Assembly: GCA_037952775.1 (NCBI GenBank)
Contig: JBANAY010000003.1
Coordinates: 29,388,001-29,452,000 of the forward strand
Direction: 5' to 3'
DNA length: 64,000 bases
DNA from: Clonostachys chloroleuca
Taxonomy: Eukaryota; Ascomycota; Sordariomycetes; Hypocreales; Bionectriaceae
Positions within the stretch are counted from its first letter, which is position 1. The number at the start of each line of letters is the position of its first letter. Both the position numbers and the translations under genes were made by a program. Positions 1 through 11,400 of the stretch are shown here, piece by piece. The notes beneath the pieces are model-generated. The model was not told the DNA's origin. It was given only the letters and a program-made list of their open reading frames with translations, and ran no database searches.

Positions 1-458
1 TTGTTTAGGTTTGCTTGGCCTGGGATTCTGATTCGGCTGGGATCGAGGCCTGGCTCTCTCCGCGTCTGAATTTATCCAATGGCTGTTAGTCGGAGTTGGC
101 TGACTGTCCCCAAGGCGATTAGCTCAGGCGCTGTTCATGGTCCGCGCTGTATCCAGTCAAGACATGGGGTTGTGATTCTCGGTATTATTGTCTACAATCC
201 GACCTTGTAGAGGTAACAAGAATTTTGTAGGGAAATGAAACTTAATATGTCTTGTTAACATCATGTGTGTTAGAAACACTGAAAGATCTTCCACACTCTA
301 GATGTGCATAAATGGGAGTCGTCCTTAGTTTCAACTGATGATAAAGATGTGTATACTACTATCTACCGGGGTGCAGCAGTTCTAGTTTTCTAGAATGTGT
401 ATAGGCTTAAACTCTTATTGGCTCTCTTCCAAACCCATCTCATCGGGTCACTAGCCCT
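1..458. other. no gene seen; 3' flank of P450
   Basis: No coding frame with recognisable similarity or good splice structure is visible. The stretch is the 3' flank of the minus-strand P450 gene that follows and presumably holds its 3' UTR. I see no repeat or RNA gene here. Confidence 0.5.
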
Positions 459-2579
459 TCAATCTTCGCATTGCTTGAGGCGAAGGACCAGCTTCTTGCT
501 CGCCGGACTAGCATTGAAAGTATCATACAGCCTCATGTCATCTTGTGTCATACTACTGTCAATCGAAGCATCGAATCGGCGGAAGAACGCTGCTGTGAGC
601 TTGCTGAGCTCCATCTGCGCTAGACTATGACGATAAGTGTTAGTTACTTAGAAACATTGGATAATGCCTGGCCTGATGGCCGTTGCTTACTTGATCCCGA
701 TGCATTTGCGAGGTCCCACGGAAAAGGGAACCCATGCCTCTTTTCGTTGTTCTTCTCCCTCCTTTGCAAGCCAGCGGTCGGGGTTCCATTCTTCGGCGTT
801 GGGAAAGGCCTCTTCATTCAGGTGGATAGTATAGTTTTGGATGCCGACAATCGTCTGGAGTACGTCAGCGCAGGTTCCATCTCCACAGGTGATGATTCTT
901 ACCCCTTTCGGGACTGCAACGTTTGAAACTACCGTGTCCTGAGTTGCTGTTCGCGGTAGTGTCGCAATGATGGTCGGGTACCGTCTCAGAGTTTCGTTAA
1001 TGACGGCCTGGAGTAAAGGTAGCCCAGTACACACCTGTGTCCATGAGCTAGAAAGGTCTATGCTTTTGAGAAACATAAATATCTTACGCGATAATCCGGC
1101 ACTGCATCGCGGTCTGGGAAGGCTGCCCTGAGCTCTTCCTGAAGCCGCCTGGTCACTTCTGGCTTCTGCAAGCAGCCCCAGAGGATGTAGATGAATGTAG
1201 TCGCCGTCGTCCCGCTGCCTCCAAACCTAAGATAACAGCGTAAGTAAAACGAACTTTGAGTATAGAGTACCCGAGGATTCATACATTCCACCCATGCATT
1301 CCTCCGCTATCTGGGAGTTGGTAAGGGAAGCACCCGGGTCAACATCTTTGGGGCTTGTGGGACTGGAAATAACTTGGCGCAGGAAAGGCGTGTTGACTCC
1401 CGTGGCGCGGCAGTCCTGGATAACGTTCATCGCATACTGTATTTGAATCATGTTAACTTTGCTCGCGGTGTCCGACTGGGGAGTTGCTCACCTTCTTCCA
1501 CTTATTGACGCCGCGGAAGCAGTTGCCTACATAGCCCGGAACAAGAACGCCCCACCGCTCAAGGACAGGGAGAAACTCTTTCTGTTGCATAGTGGGTTAA
1601 TTACACGGGCTAATTGCTAGAGTTGAAATCGATTTGCTTTGCTTACAAACATGTAGGTTGGCTTCCAGGCATAGAAATATGGCATCACCTCGTGGGATCG
1701 TCCATGTTTGACGCACCCCGGATCAACATCGAACATGAGATGGTCTAATTGTGTAAGCGAGAATACATTGGTGTCGGACGTTCGATTGACTCACAAACGG
1801 TATCGAATCCTAGCCAGTGAACCCAGCTAAAGACATCAATGGCATTGCCCTGCGCCGTCTTGGTCGTCCAGTGGTCTAACATGGCGGTAATTTTGGTATC
1901 GATGTTTGGCTCGAATTCGTTCATAGAAGCCTGTGAAAATCCCCGAGATAGAAGCTTTCTGCGCTGTTTATGTGCCTTTGGGTCACTTTATGATAGAACA
2001 TGAGCATAATTTGTCGTTCTCACATCAAGTTGGAGTGGGCAAAAAAGAATTCAATAGCTGAACGGGCCTTACCGGTAACTCAGGAGGAAGTCTTCATGGA
2101 AAATTCGCTTGGCTCGCTAAACTTTGTTAGAAGATGACCTACTTCAATCAATAGCGATGCCAGAAACTTACATAAAAGCTCTCTTCTTTAATGAACACGT
2201 CGGAATTGTATATGGCACGGACGGCTCCAGGGTCCGCGAACGATAATTCGTTTGGCCCAACCCTAATAACAGAGCCTTGGTTGGTTGCTAATTAGCTTTG
2301 TAAATCAAGTGTTCTTAACCAGGCTTACCCACCATATTTTCCGTGTGCTTCGTGGATTCTCTCTGATTTTCGGCCTTGAAAGTTTCCAAGTCGACTCCAT
2401 AGTCTCGAGACACGAGCAAGGGGCGGTCCGGGAAACCTCCTAAGGGGGTGGAAGAATAAACAGTAGACTGCCGAAACCATCGTTTGCACGAAAATAAGAA
2501 AAAGTCCCCCGGCGCATATTTTGAGTGCAAAGTCAACCCGAGGGTCTTGGGCGAGGGAAAGGGTACTCATGATTGCCAT
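459..2579 (-). CDS. cytochrome P450 monooxygenase, multi-exon
   Basis: This is a heme-thiolate monooxygenase, probably ER-anchored, that oxidises a small organic substrate with electrons from P450 reductase. The start at 2579 gives a hydrophobic N-terminal anchor followed by a proline-rich hinge (RRFPGPP). Later exons carry a GGSGTT I-helix oxygen-binding motif, ETLRR (K-helix ExxR), a PDRW motif and the heme-binding FSVGPRKCIG with its cysteine ligand. The heme exon splices at GGGATCAA|GTAAGC (about 683) to an exon at 624 that continues INLAQMEL and stops with TGA at 459-461. An in-frame 48-nt intron (855-902) hides inside the open frame and must be removed to give a normal VPKGTIVG segment. 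I could join all exons in frame, so the gene looks intact. The substrate is unknown. It lies 6 kb beyond the PKS, so cluster membership is uncertain. Confidence 0.88.
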
Positions 2580-2730
2580 ACTGTAGAAGAGCCTACGATG
2601 ATATCCGTGGTGTCAAAGAAGAGTACCGCAACATCCAGCGTCTGTACTGTTCTGCAAGTATTTAAGACCCGGTCCAGTGACTGGGGCTGTACTGGGGCCC
2701 GTCTCTCTCGGAATCATAGTCCCCCAACAA

Positions 2731-2814
2731 CGGGGAGATCACAAGGTCTTCTCCCCGCATTTCGGGGAGATAAACTTTCCCCGCCCCCACGATTTGATCC
2801 CGATTCGGGGAGAT
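2731..2814. promoter_or_regulatory. CGGGGAGAT element array in divergent promoter
   Basis: The 622-nt gap between the P450 start (2579) and the FAD monooxygenase start (3202) contains three exact direct copies of CGGGGAGAT at 2731-2739, 2763-2771 and 2806-2814. An inverted 8-base copy (TCTCCCCG) lies at 2750-2757 and a weaker inverted one at about 2776-2783. The inverted copy and the second direct copy form a hairpin-like palindrome with a 5-base spacer. The array lies about 150-235 nt upstream of the P450 start. It resembles a multi-site transcription factor target, but the factor is unknown. Confidence 0.5.
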
Positions 2815-3201
2815 GAGCAGTTCCGAAATGGACCTCCACGGCGGAAACTCAGTGTATCGTCGGGACTCACACTGGCTTGCTGGCCTATTGCAAAGCTAGC
2901 CCAGGCCAGGGATGGCGGAATTTTTCTTCCCAAGGTCCCGCATGTGCATCCTAATCGACAGCACCCTCTGTGTGCTTGCCGAGTAGCTAGATGGTAGCAT
3001 AGTTCGCTAGAACATTACATAGCATATGAAAGGAGCTATCGTAAGTCGAGCATTGAATTCGGCAAGATCTTGTGGACATCCAAGTTGAGATAATGACGCA
3101 GCCTGTTCTGGCGTGTAGTCAGTCAATCCCCTGGTTATATATACCAATCGAATTCTATTATTGCGCAACTTTGCCTCCAATTTGGTAACCTCTCTGCGAA
3201 G

Positions 3202-4610
3202 ATGATGGCTCCCCAAAAGGACCTCGACATTTCCATTATAGGTGGAGGTATTAAGGGCCGTACGCTCGCCATCGCCCTTCATCACCGCAGTGTCCCTTTC
3301 ACTCTGTACGAACAAGCACCCGCTTTCAGTGAGATTGGCGCCAGCGCATCTTTCACTCCCAGTGCGGTTGAGGCGATGCAATGCTGCCACGGAGGCATCC
3401 ACGCAGCATTTGAGAAAGTCTGCACTCGAAACGGGTGGGAACCCAAGCAGAAGCTGCGGTTTGCAGAAGCTGCGGTTTGAGTCCTACGATGGGTGCAATA
3501 CTCCCCTGGCTATTCATTCACAATCTCCAAATCCCTAGGCCAAAGAGGAGTTCATCGTGCAGAGTTTCTATACCAGCTCGTCAAACTCATCCCGCAACAT
3601 GTAGCGAGATTCAATAATGTTCTCACGAGCATCAGCAGCACTGCCAACGGCAAGTTGGTCGTGGAATTCCTTGATGGAACCACAGCGGAAGCCGATGCCA
3701 TCATCGGATGCGATGGTATCAAGCACCGAGTCCGGCAAGAGCTACTTCAGGCGTCCAAGACATCATACTCTCACAAGTATGCGTATAAAGGTTTGATATG
3801 GAGGAAACGAGAAGGCTCAAAATGCATGCATGTATGTTAGTGTCGAAGTGCGAAAGGATGCTACCCATCGAAAGAATTTACTAATCGTGCCTAGACCGGA
3901 CCCTAGGGCCATGTTCTCGCATTCCTAGTCAAGTCTGGCACGGTGATGAATGTCGTAGCTTTCCACGCATTGGACGAACCATGGAAAGACAGTGAAAGAA
4001 ATACCCGAACCGCAACCCGCGCAGGGCCCCTCTGCGACTTTACTGGCTACGGGTAAGATGTTGCCAACATCCTGCAGTTAGCAGATGCAAAGTTGATTGT
4101 GGTAGGTTCAGATCATATCCTCTCTTACTAAGACCTGGCGGTGGCTGACAAAATCCTCTTCTCCTGTTTAGTGGGCTATTTCGACCTGCACGACAATCCT
4201 GTGCCTTCGTTTTATCAAGGGAGGGTCTGTATATCTATGACGCCGCGCATGCGACATCTCCACACCACGGCGCTGGAGCCGGGTTCTGCATCGAGGACAG
4301 CGCTGTCTTGGCTGCACTGCTATCCCGCGAAGCAGTCAACTCGCCCGTCGAGCTTGAGCTGGTTTTTGCCGTTTTTGGCGAATGCAGGCGGGAGAGGGGA
4401 CGGTGACTACTTGAGAGCAGCTCATTTATCGTAGACTGTTATGAGTCGAGAGCCGAGGGTGTGGGCAGTGATCTTACCAAGATTGAGAACGAGATCAACA
4501 CAAGGAACAGCATTGTTGCCGACATTGTCGTAAAGATGTGTCAACGCGCACAGGGCGCTTTGTCGAGAAAGTGCAGTAGTGTAACACGTGAATTCTCTGC
4601 CCATATATAG
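3202..4610 (+). pseudogene. FAD-dependent monooxygenase (salicylate hydroxylase-like), broken
   Basis: The N-terminus has a Rossmann GGGIKG motif and a typical LYEQAP segment. Downstream fragments show the GCDGIKHRVR region and the second FAD motif, YDAAHATSPHHGAGAG, followed by FCIEDSAVLAALL. A C-terminal stretch (DCYESRAEGVGSDL) also fits the salicylate hydroxylase-like family. The frame is destroyed in several places. A 16-nt tandem duplication (3448-3463 and 3464-3479) creates a stop at 3478-3480, a second frame change follows near 3530, and TGA replaces an expected Trp at 4404-4406. The family is about 420-450 residues, which fits this span. It is divergent from the P450 and shares its promoter region. 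I am confident it is non-functional as written; intron borders inside it are not resolved. Confidence 0.8.
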
Positions 4611-6721
4611 CAAATGGAGTATAAGAATCGTAATACGGATCACCCTGTATGATGTCAAAGTCATCCACTTGTTGCAGTTTGTACTTGATGATGAGTATAT
4701 CAAATTCTTTTGTGTCCTGTGCTAAAATCTCGCTAACCTAGCGAACTATCCAGACGAAAAAATTGCAATAATACGTTCAAGATAATACATCTGCATTTCC
4801 ATATCCGGGCGCCGCATCTGCTGTTATTCGGCTTATTCCGCACCGAGTTAATCGAATGTCACACAGTGTGCCCTATGTACTCTCAGTGTGCTAGTTCTTT
4901 GTAGAAGGTCAACATCAACCAAACCCAGAGATCGTTCTGAGCCCTCACCTTGTTTGCATCGACGTAAACTAGGCCAATAACTTATAGGGGAAGAGGGACT
5001 GATGGACGCTGGGCGGCATGGGGGCCTTGTCGAACTCTATGCCGCCATGGCAAGACGTCCGTAATGACTGGAGAGAGTTCAAGGTTACAAACGGCTAACG
5101 CCAGCTAGGGGTAGGAACTGGGCGACGGGCGTGCCAAGCTTCTCCGCGGCAGCGAGGCGCGCGGAGAATCCACTATTAGCTATAATTAATAGGTATACGG
5201 AATAAGGTCGGGGGCATCACACGGTTCGCAATTGGGTTCTTACGGTACAGGCTTCGTAGATATAGCTTTCAGTCAAGGGAATGGATGGGATCAAGACCAT
5301 CGACCAGGAGTACTGCCCCCGTTATGGTGCCAGCGAACAGTCGAGCCTACACCTGGTCCGTACAAACCACGGCCACTAAGTATATCTTATAGGATATGAA
5401 TCGTGGGGTCATCAGCCCTGTATGATCCACCACAATTCGAAATGCCAGAGCCATGATGGATGGCGAGATGAAGGCAGAAGAATCAGCGCGTATAGGGAGG
5501 CTATTCTTGATCCTTGAAAAGGATTAACAGGCAACCACTGGGCGTGCTTCAAAGTTTTATTCGGCAAGTGCTTGCCTACTGATTGTCATCGTTTACGATT
5601 CATTTCCCTCGATCTTCTTCACCGCCTCACTGCTTGCTCCCTCAGTAACCCACCTACCACTGAGAAGTCTATCTTTTGCACAGCATCTATTTCTGATATA
5701 GCCTCGACGGAACTTTCCTTTGATGAGCAGGTGGAGGTTCTACTTAATTTCTGGGTGGCGATGGGCTGTCAACTTCTTTTTTTAGCTTTAGCTCGACCGG
5801 CTTTTGGGTAAATTACGTACCCGTAAGAGCCGAGACCATCGGCAAGTAACTGACATGTTTCAATGCGAGCACCTCAGTCAGTCCCATGGCATCCATACAC
5901 AACATGACTAACATCTGCTATGTTCTTCACTGCCATTGGCCATTTAGAAGCTTTCGGGCGTTTCAATGTTACAAGCTAGCAGCTTAGGCAGCAAGATTGA
6001 GAAACCAGACCAGAGTAGAGAGGTTTGCCTGCTTGCTCTAGTAGTTAAAGCTGGGGCTCATGCTTTGAGATAACATTCCTTGAAGAGCAATATTCTATCC
6101 GTTGCTTGCCTTTGTTCACTGCACGATAGGTATACTCTCGGCCGAATCGAGTTTTTTTTTTTAATGACTATTTTAGTCTTCTCACCATGACGATGATAAG
6201 TACACAGACTGGTGACCAAGGTTTCATGTCAAGGTATTTCTAAAAGAATCCAAAACTAGCAATCCATCGCGTCACAAAAGAGATAAAATGGGGTTATAGG
6301 ATGGATATACAGGGGTCACTAATTTATTCCTACGTTCCTGCAGATGTGCCGAGCGAGTCCTTCGAGTAGGTACCGGCAGCAATTGCCGAACAATTCCGCC
6401 GTTTGGAAATAATGCCGAGTTTGACTCAAGCAAACAGAACGCACCATAGACGTACGCACGGCCACTCTTCGAATTAACGTGAGGTGCAAGGTTCCCTTAC
6501 ACCCCTCAAGGATCACAAATGTCAGCGCCAGTATTCAATCATCACGATTGGCTCTGATGCTCATGTAGGTAGATCGACCTGATACTTCATACTAGTAACC
6601 GTGAGATGTATGTACTGCTACTCAATACTATAATGGAATTATATAGAAAACTAATGTTTGTGATCCTTGAGACCTGTATACTAAAGCCCAGGGTGGTGGA
6701 AAAGAGGCAGAAGGAATGGCA
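4611..6721. other. long intergenic stretch, nothing recognised
   Basis: Only short open frames without recognisable motifs occur here, for example 5572-5811 on the plus strand, which has no family signature. Base composition is mixed and AT-rich near 6130-6300. I see no terminal repeats or transposase signature. Decayed sequence of a former gene or element cannot be excluded. Confidence 0.4.
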
Positions 6722-6727
6722 TATAAA
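6722..6727 (+). promoter_or_regulatory. TATA box of small secreted protein gene
   Basis: TATAAA lies about 155 nt upstream of the ATG at 6879, followed by a pyrimidine-rich leader (CTTTTATCACTTCCTCTTCC). That arrangement is typical for strongly expressed fungal genes encoding small secreted proteins. No experimental start site is known. Confidence 0.4.
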
Positions 6728-6878
6728 CCACGGCATCCCTCCTCGCTTTGTCGCTTCTCAGATCATTATCAACAACAGTTTCAATAGTATTCGAGACCAA
6801 TACATTTCTTCAGTTTTTCCCTCTCCTCTATCAACTGACTTTCACCGCCAGCCTTTTATCACTTCCTCTTCCTTCAAG

Positions 6879-7251
6879 ATGCATTTCTTCAAGACCATCA
6901 CCCTCGCTTTCCTCAGCGTTTCCGCCGCCAGCGCATTCACGGCCCCTGAGGTCCGTGATATGGCTCTTCAGGCCGAGTCCGACTACCTCCAGGCCCGTGA
7001 TGAGTACATCGAGAAGCGCGAGCTGTTCCGCCGCGTAAGTTTTCCCTTTTTGCAAATACTCTCGCCCCAACTGTTTCTGATGCAAATATGAATAGCTCGG
7101 TGGCAATGGTACCTGCAAGCCCAACGGTACCGACCATAAGGGCCAGCGCCGATACCGCTGCTACAAGGAGGGTCAAACAACTAAGAACCCTGCTTGCGGC
7201 CCCTGCTCCAAGACTGCTACCACGGGCCAGTACTGCCTTTGCAACCCTTAA
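6879..7251 (+). CDS. small secreted cysteine-rich protein, prepro form
   Basis: Two exons (6879-7034 and 7096-7251, intron with GTAAGT donor and TAG acceptor) encode 103 residues. Residues 1-20 form a signal peptide ending near SAASAF. A charged, cysteine-free pro-region follows and contains KR at about 46-47 and RR at 51-52, so Kex2-type cleavage could release a mature peptide of about 51 residues. The mature part has six cysteines (TCKP, YRCY, PACGPC, YCLC), many Lys/Arg and Gly, consistent with three disulfides. This architecture matches secreted antimicrobial or effector-type peptides of ascomycetes. I do not recognise a specific family. The frame is intact with no homopolymer problem. 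It sits alone between the broken FAD monooxygenase and the 3' end of the PKS. Confidence 0.8.
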
Positions 7252-7895
7252 GTCACCCAAGACATTTCCAAGGTGGCTAGCAAGGATGGAAACAACGTGG
7301 ACAATGGTGTGGTCAGAAAAGGATACTATGGTGGCGTAGATGTGCGGTCAATATGAGCTTAACATTAGGTATATAGTTTGGCCTGTACATATATGTCACA
7401 ATACATTAACCGCTATACTACGCAGTATCGCGCTGTGTCATCTTGAAACCGGATTGGCTCAGACGCCTCACCTAATGCTGATGAGATTTTTGAATATTCC
7501 TTGGAGATGTCTGCGCGATGGGACTGATAAAGTTATCAAATATTTGCGGCTTCTTACGAGTTTCAAGCTGGCGGTAATATGTAAAAAACCATCATTTCTA
7601 TCTACCTACCCGGGACTAAGTACATGGCATGTGTCCCGGCTTATTCGCATGGCAGAGTAGGCCCGGCATACAGATTTCGCTCGGCATTAACCAATACAAG
7701 ATCATGAGGTTGGGTCTACAGCTTTCGCTTTTCTTCATAGTAAATGGCTAGGTCAGCGATCTTTTGTCCTGATTGAACATACAGATGCTACATTTAGATT
7801 CGTAGTAATCGCACGCCTTGATCAAAGAAAGAGCCAGGTCACAACTATAGGGTAGCTAAATCACCTGACGTAGTGGAGCCCGTGTACGGGATATA

Positions 7896-7926
7896 TCACG
7901 TGATAACCTTTCCTTTATTCACGTGA
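7896..7926. promoter_or_regulatory. paired TCACGTGA palindromes in 1.2-kb intergenic gap
   Basis: Two perfect 8-base palindromes, TCACGTGA, lie at 7896-7903 and 7919-7926, 23 nt apart. Each contains CACGTG, the E-box core bound by fungal bHLH proteins. They lie in the gene-free, AT-rich gap 7252-8433 between two gene 3' ends, so no obvious target promoter is near. The rest of the gap shows no recognisable gene. Confidence 0.35.
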
Positions 7927-8433
7927 TGAATGAATAGCTTGTTTATAGATCCTTATTAGATAACAGGAAATCCAAGTCTTTTATTAATTTCCATTTAATT
8001 GGTGACCTCTAGCCGTGACGATTCGTCACAGTAGATATATATTGTGTTGAGGCCATACTTAGATGAATAACCTAGGTTTCCATCGACTGCTGTGTCTAGG
8101 ATGTGAGGCTTTTGGGGATGTAGAATCTCTCGAGAACCTTCTAAATTATTAATAGATGTTGGCCGAGGTCTTCGAACCAAAAGGCACGGCTTATGGAGTG
8201 TTGGTAGTGATCTGGAAATAATAGTTTCGCAAGGCAGGAATATTGGAAAAGGCTTCTTTCTTTTAAGGATAGTACAAATAAACTTCGAGATAGAGGACAT
8301 TGAAGATGTTCTTTGTTGTATTTCAGCGCACTACCAAGAATTAGAGGTAGAAGAAGCCTTACTTGCTATTAATAAATAAGAAGTTGGATCTAAAGAATTT
8401 GATACTAAAAAGGATAGATAATCAATCTTAGAG

Positions 8434-11400
8434 CTATGCTTCAGTATCTTGCTTGCGTTCCTTATCAGCTGGTTCCACCAAAGTCCAAGGCTGCTCTCCA
8501 AGCTCTCCATTAGAAACTTCACTTCCTTGAGCTGAATGTTCAGAGCCTCCAGACTGCCCCTGTACTATATCGCTTGAAATCTGCGCCACGTCTGCAACTG
8601 ACTTTGTCTTGGCGTTCGGTATCATAGAAGGGTCGAGGACGTCGACCACTGTCGCTGCCAGCTCCTTGAATGAGATACCACCCATTATTCTGAGTACTGG
8701 AACATTGACATTGAAGACCTTCATCAGGAAAGATCGAAGTTCCGTAGCCATCAGCGAGTCGACTCCGAGCTCATCCAACCAAGTACCATCGTCAAAGTTC
8801 CCAACGTCGGTCTCTAACCGAAGCAGAGCAAAGAGCTTGCCCAATATTGCACCTCTGACCAGACTGAACACTTCCTCTCCATTCCGAGCTGCTGCCAATT
8901 GGTCCTTCAGCGAGACTTTGGATTTGCTACTCGCCACGTGCGCGGTTTCATTATTGAGGATCCAGTGGCCCATGATTGGGCTATTGACCCAGTTTGGCTG
9001 AATACCCTCGTTTCTGCGCACTTGTTTCACGCCCGTGGTGATATCAACCGGCCGATCTGATTTCGACTGGCAAGCGGCGATTCCTTCAGCGATGAGCAGG
9101 TGAAAGTCGCTCTCGCACAGAGGGTGGAGATCGAGGAGGAGCATGTTCCCGAGGTCTGGCATCGTTCGCGTAATGTAGCCAGCACCGATGATGGGCCCAA
9201 TGTTTAGGACAGCGGACTGGAGTCCGCGTCGTCTTCGCTGTTCCGCAAGGCTGGCCATGAACAGGTTGGCCGCAGAGTAGGCGGCCTGGCCTGGCGTGCC
9301 AACTACAGAAGTTACAGACGAGAAGAAGAGGAAGAAGTCTAGAGAGTTGTCTTGGAAAAGCTTGTCGAGGTTTATGCTTCCCTCGACCTTTGGTCGCAAG
9401 ACGGTCTGCAGATGCTCGAGGCCCATGTTAGGCAAACCAATATCATGAAGCACCACTAGGAATGTTTAGTATACATGTCATGGTAATTGGGTAAAATGAG
9501 CACTTACTGCTGCCTTGGAATACCCCTCTAATGGGGGGCATGCTCGAGCATATATCTTCATACGTCTTCTGCAGGTCCTGCATGATAGTGATATCACTAC
9601 GGGTTTTTTTTTTTGATAAGCAAGTGTCTACTCTAGAGAAATTATGAAAGGTGGTACATACCATGAAGTAACTTTGATAATAGCCTGTTGAGAAGCCATT
9701 GCCTCTAGCCAGCCTGGCTCAATTTTGGGGTTTCGACTTGTGAGGACAAAATAGCGTGCTCCGTTCCGAAGCATCCATTGGCAGAGTGAACAGCCTAATG
9801 TCCCTGTCAAGCCAACAAGCCAATATGTTGTCTCCTTGGAAAATAATGGGAAAGTATCTGCTGGCTCTACCAGAGCCTCTACTTCAGCCTCTGTTCCCCA
9901 GTTGATGATATACCGGTGCGCGATATCAAGGTCGATTTTGTCTACATCCTTAGGCAAGATGGTGTATGCATTTTCTGTCGGGGCATCCGACAAGGAAGAG
10001 GAGGCGTGAGATATCGCATCTTGCAGGGTGCTTTGAATTGCTTCTGTCGAACTTTTCGATAGCTTCCTGGTAAACCCGCCAAAGATGGATTTGGCAGTCT
10101 CTCGTCGGCAGGCAACATTAAGATGGAGCAGGATTCGCTGCGAAACACGTTGTGCCTCCCCCGTGACTCCAAAATCAACGAAACTGGTAATCAAGTGGGG
10201 TTGTAGGGCACGGATACTCCTCGCTGCTGCATTGGGATGAAGCTGATAGGGATCACCTGATACATGATCGCTAGTCGTGGTGCAAAGGACGTCGATATTT
10301 CTTCTCCGCCCTTCCGCCCGCAAGGAGTCTTGAAGTGCAGGGTCTGCATCATGAACCAAGATCTTTTCCCCCTCGTCCGAGTCCCCGAATACCAATGAAG
10401 ATATTTGGTAAAGAGATACCAGCCGTAGTAAGGTTATGGGACTACTGTCGCTTGGCAAGGTCTCAAGCTTCACAAAAGCCTCGGGGCGAACAACTGCTCC
10501 ATTTGATAGGGACAAACTGAGGACTTGTTCACCTGTATCTGTACGCTCTCCAATTGATAAGAAGAGTGACACGTCTCTTCTGAACCGGATAGGCTTCAGG
10601 AAAGAATGCGAGACCCTCACCTCTGGGCCCTCAGTCTTTCTAGCACTCTCCAAAGTGCGATCTTCACGAACGTAGTAGCCGCGCTTCATTGGTCCCTTTC
10701 CGATGCAGGCCCTAGTAGCTGGGATTTTGGAAGTGATGGCCCGCCGAGACGCGTTGTATCGGTTGTTCATGGCCTCCTCCGTCTTCATTCGCGGAATCAT
10801 GACCCTGCCCCCTTCTGGAAAACGAGCTCAGGCTCAATTGTATGCAACATGTCTGCATAGGTACCTTCCTTCTTCAGCCACGTTGCGCCAGCAAACTGCA
10901 GAACAGTAGTTGCCAAATTATGGGCTGTCAGTTCGCTATCGTCTTCGAAGTCCAGAAACTGCGTTGTCAAGTGCGGAAGCTCGCTCGGGGCTGAGCGTAA
11001 GAGCCCAACCATCAGATTGGAATGAGGGTTCGTAGAAAGGCGACCTCGAGTGACCCATACAAGACTGCCAATTTTTTCCAGACTAGTCCTCATTGATACC
11101 CAACTGGCTTCTGAAAGATCTTGGAAGAAAGGTTTGTCAAGGTCTAGAAGACTCAGCAGCAAAGTCTCCGAGTCAAGGCCCTCAGCTGGGATTTCAGTTG
11201 GATCGGCATAGTGCAAGATGCTGGCATAGAACGGCAGAAGCAGAGACGTGAGCTGTTGAACGATTGACGAACTCTTAGGTGCCTTTCCGCCAAGTATCAC
11301 TATATTCAAGAATATCTTCTGAGGGGGCGGGTTGGCAAGGGGGTTTCGCAGGCCAGCCACCCTTTCATCCACGGCTTGCGATACGAAGACGAGAACAGGG

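Noticed and set aside
5572..5811. 79-codon open frame in the large gap
   Set aside because: No family signature, no splice or promoter support; kept as intergenic.
8434..9455. PKS-NRPS hybrid
   Set aside because: The frame ends about 80 residues after the ACP, and no condensation or adenylation domain follows in the gap to the left.
10797..10812. Reading the two PKS halves as two separate genes
   Set aside because: The exon is short by exactly one base and the protein continues the same structural ER/KR region, so one gene with a one-base break is the better explanation.
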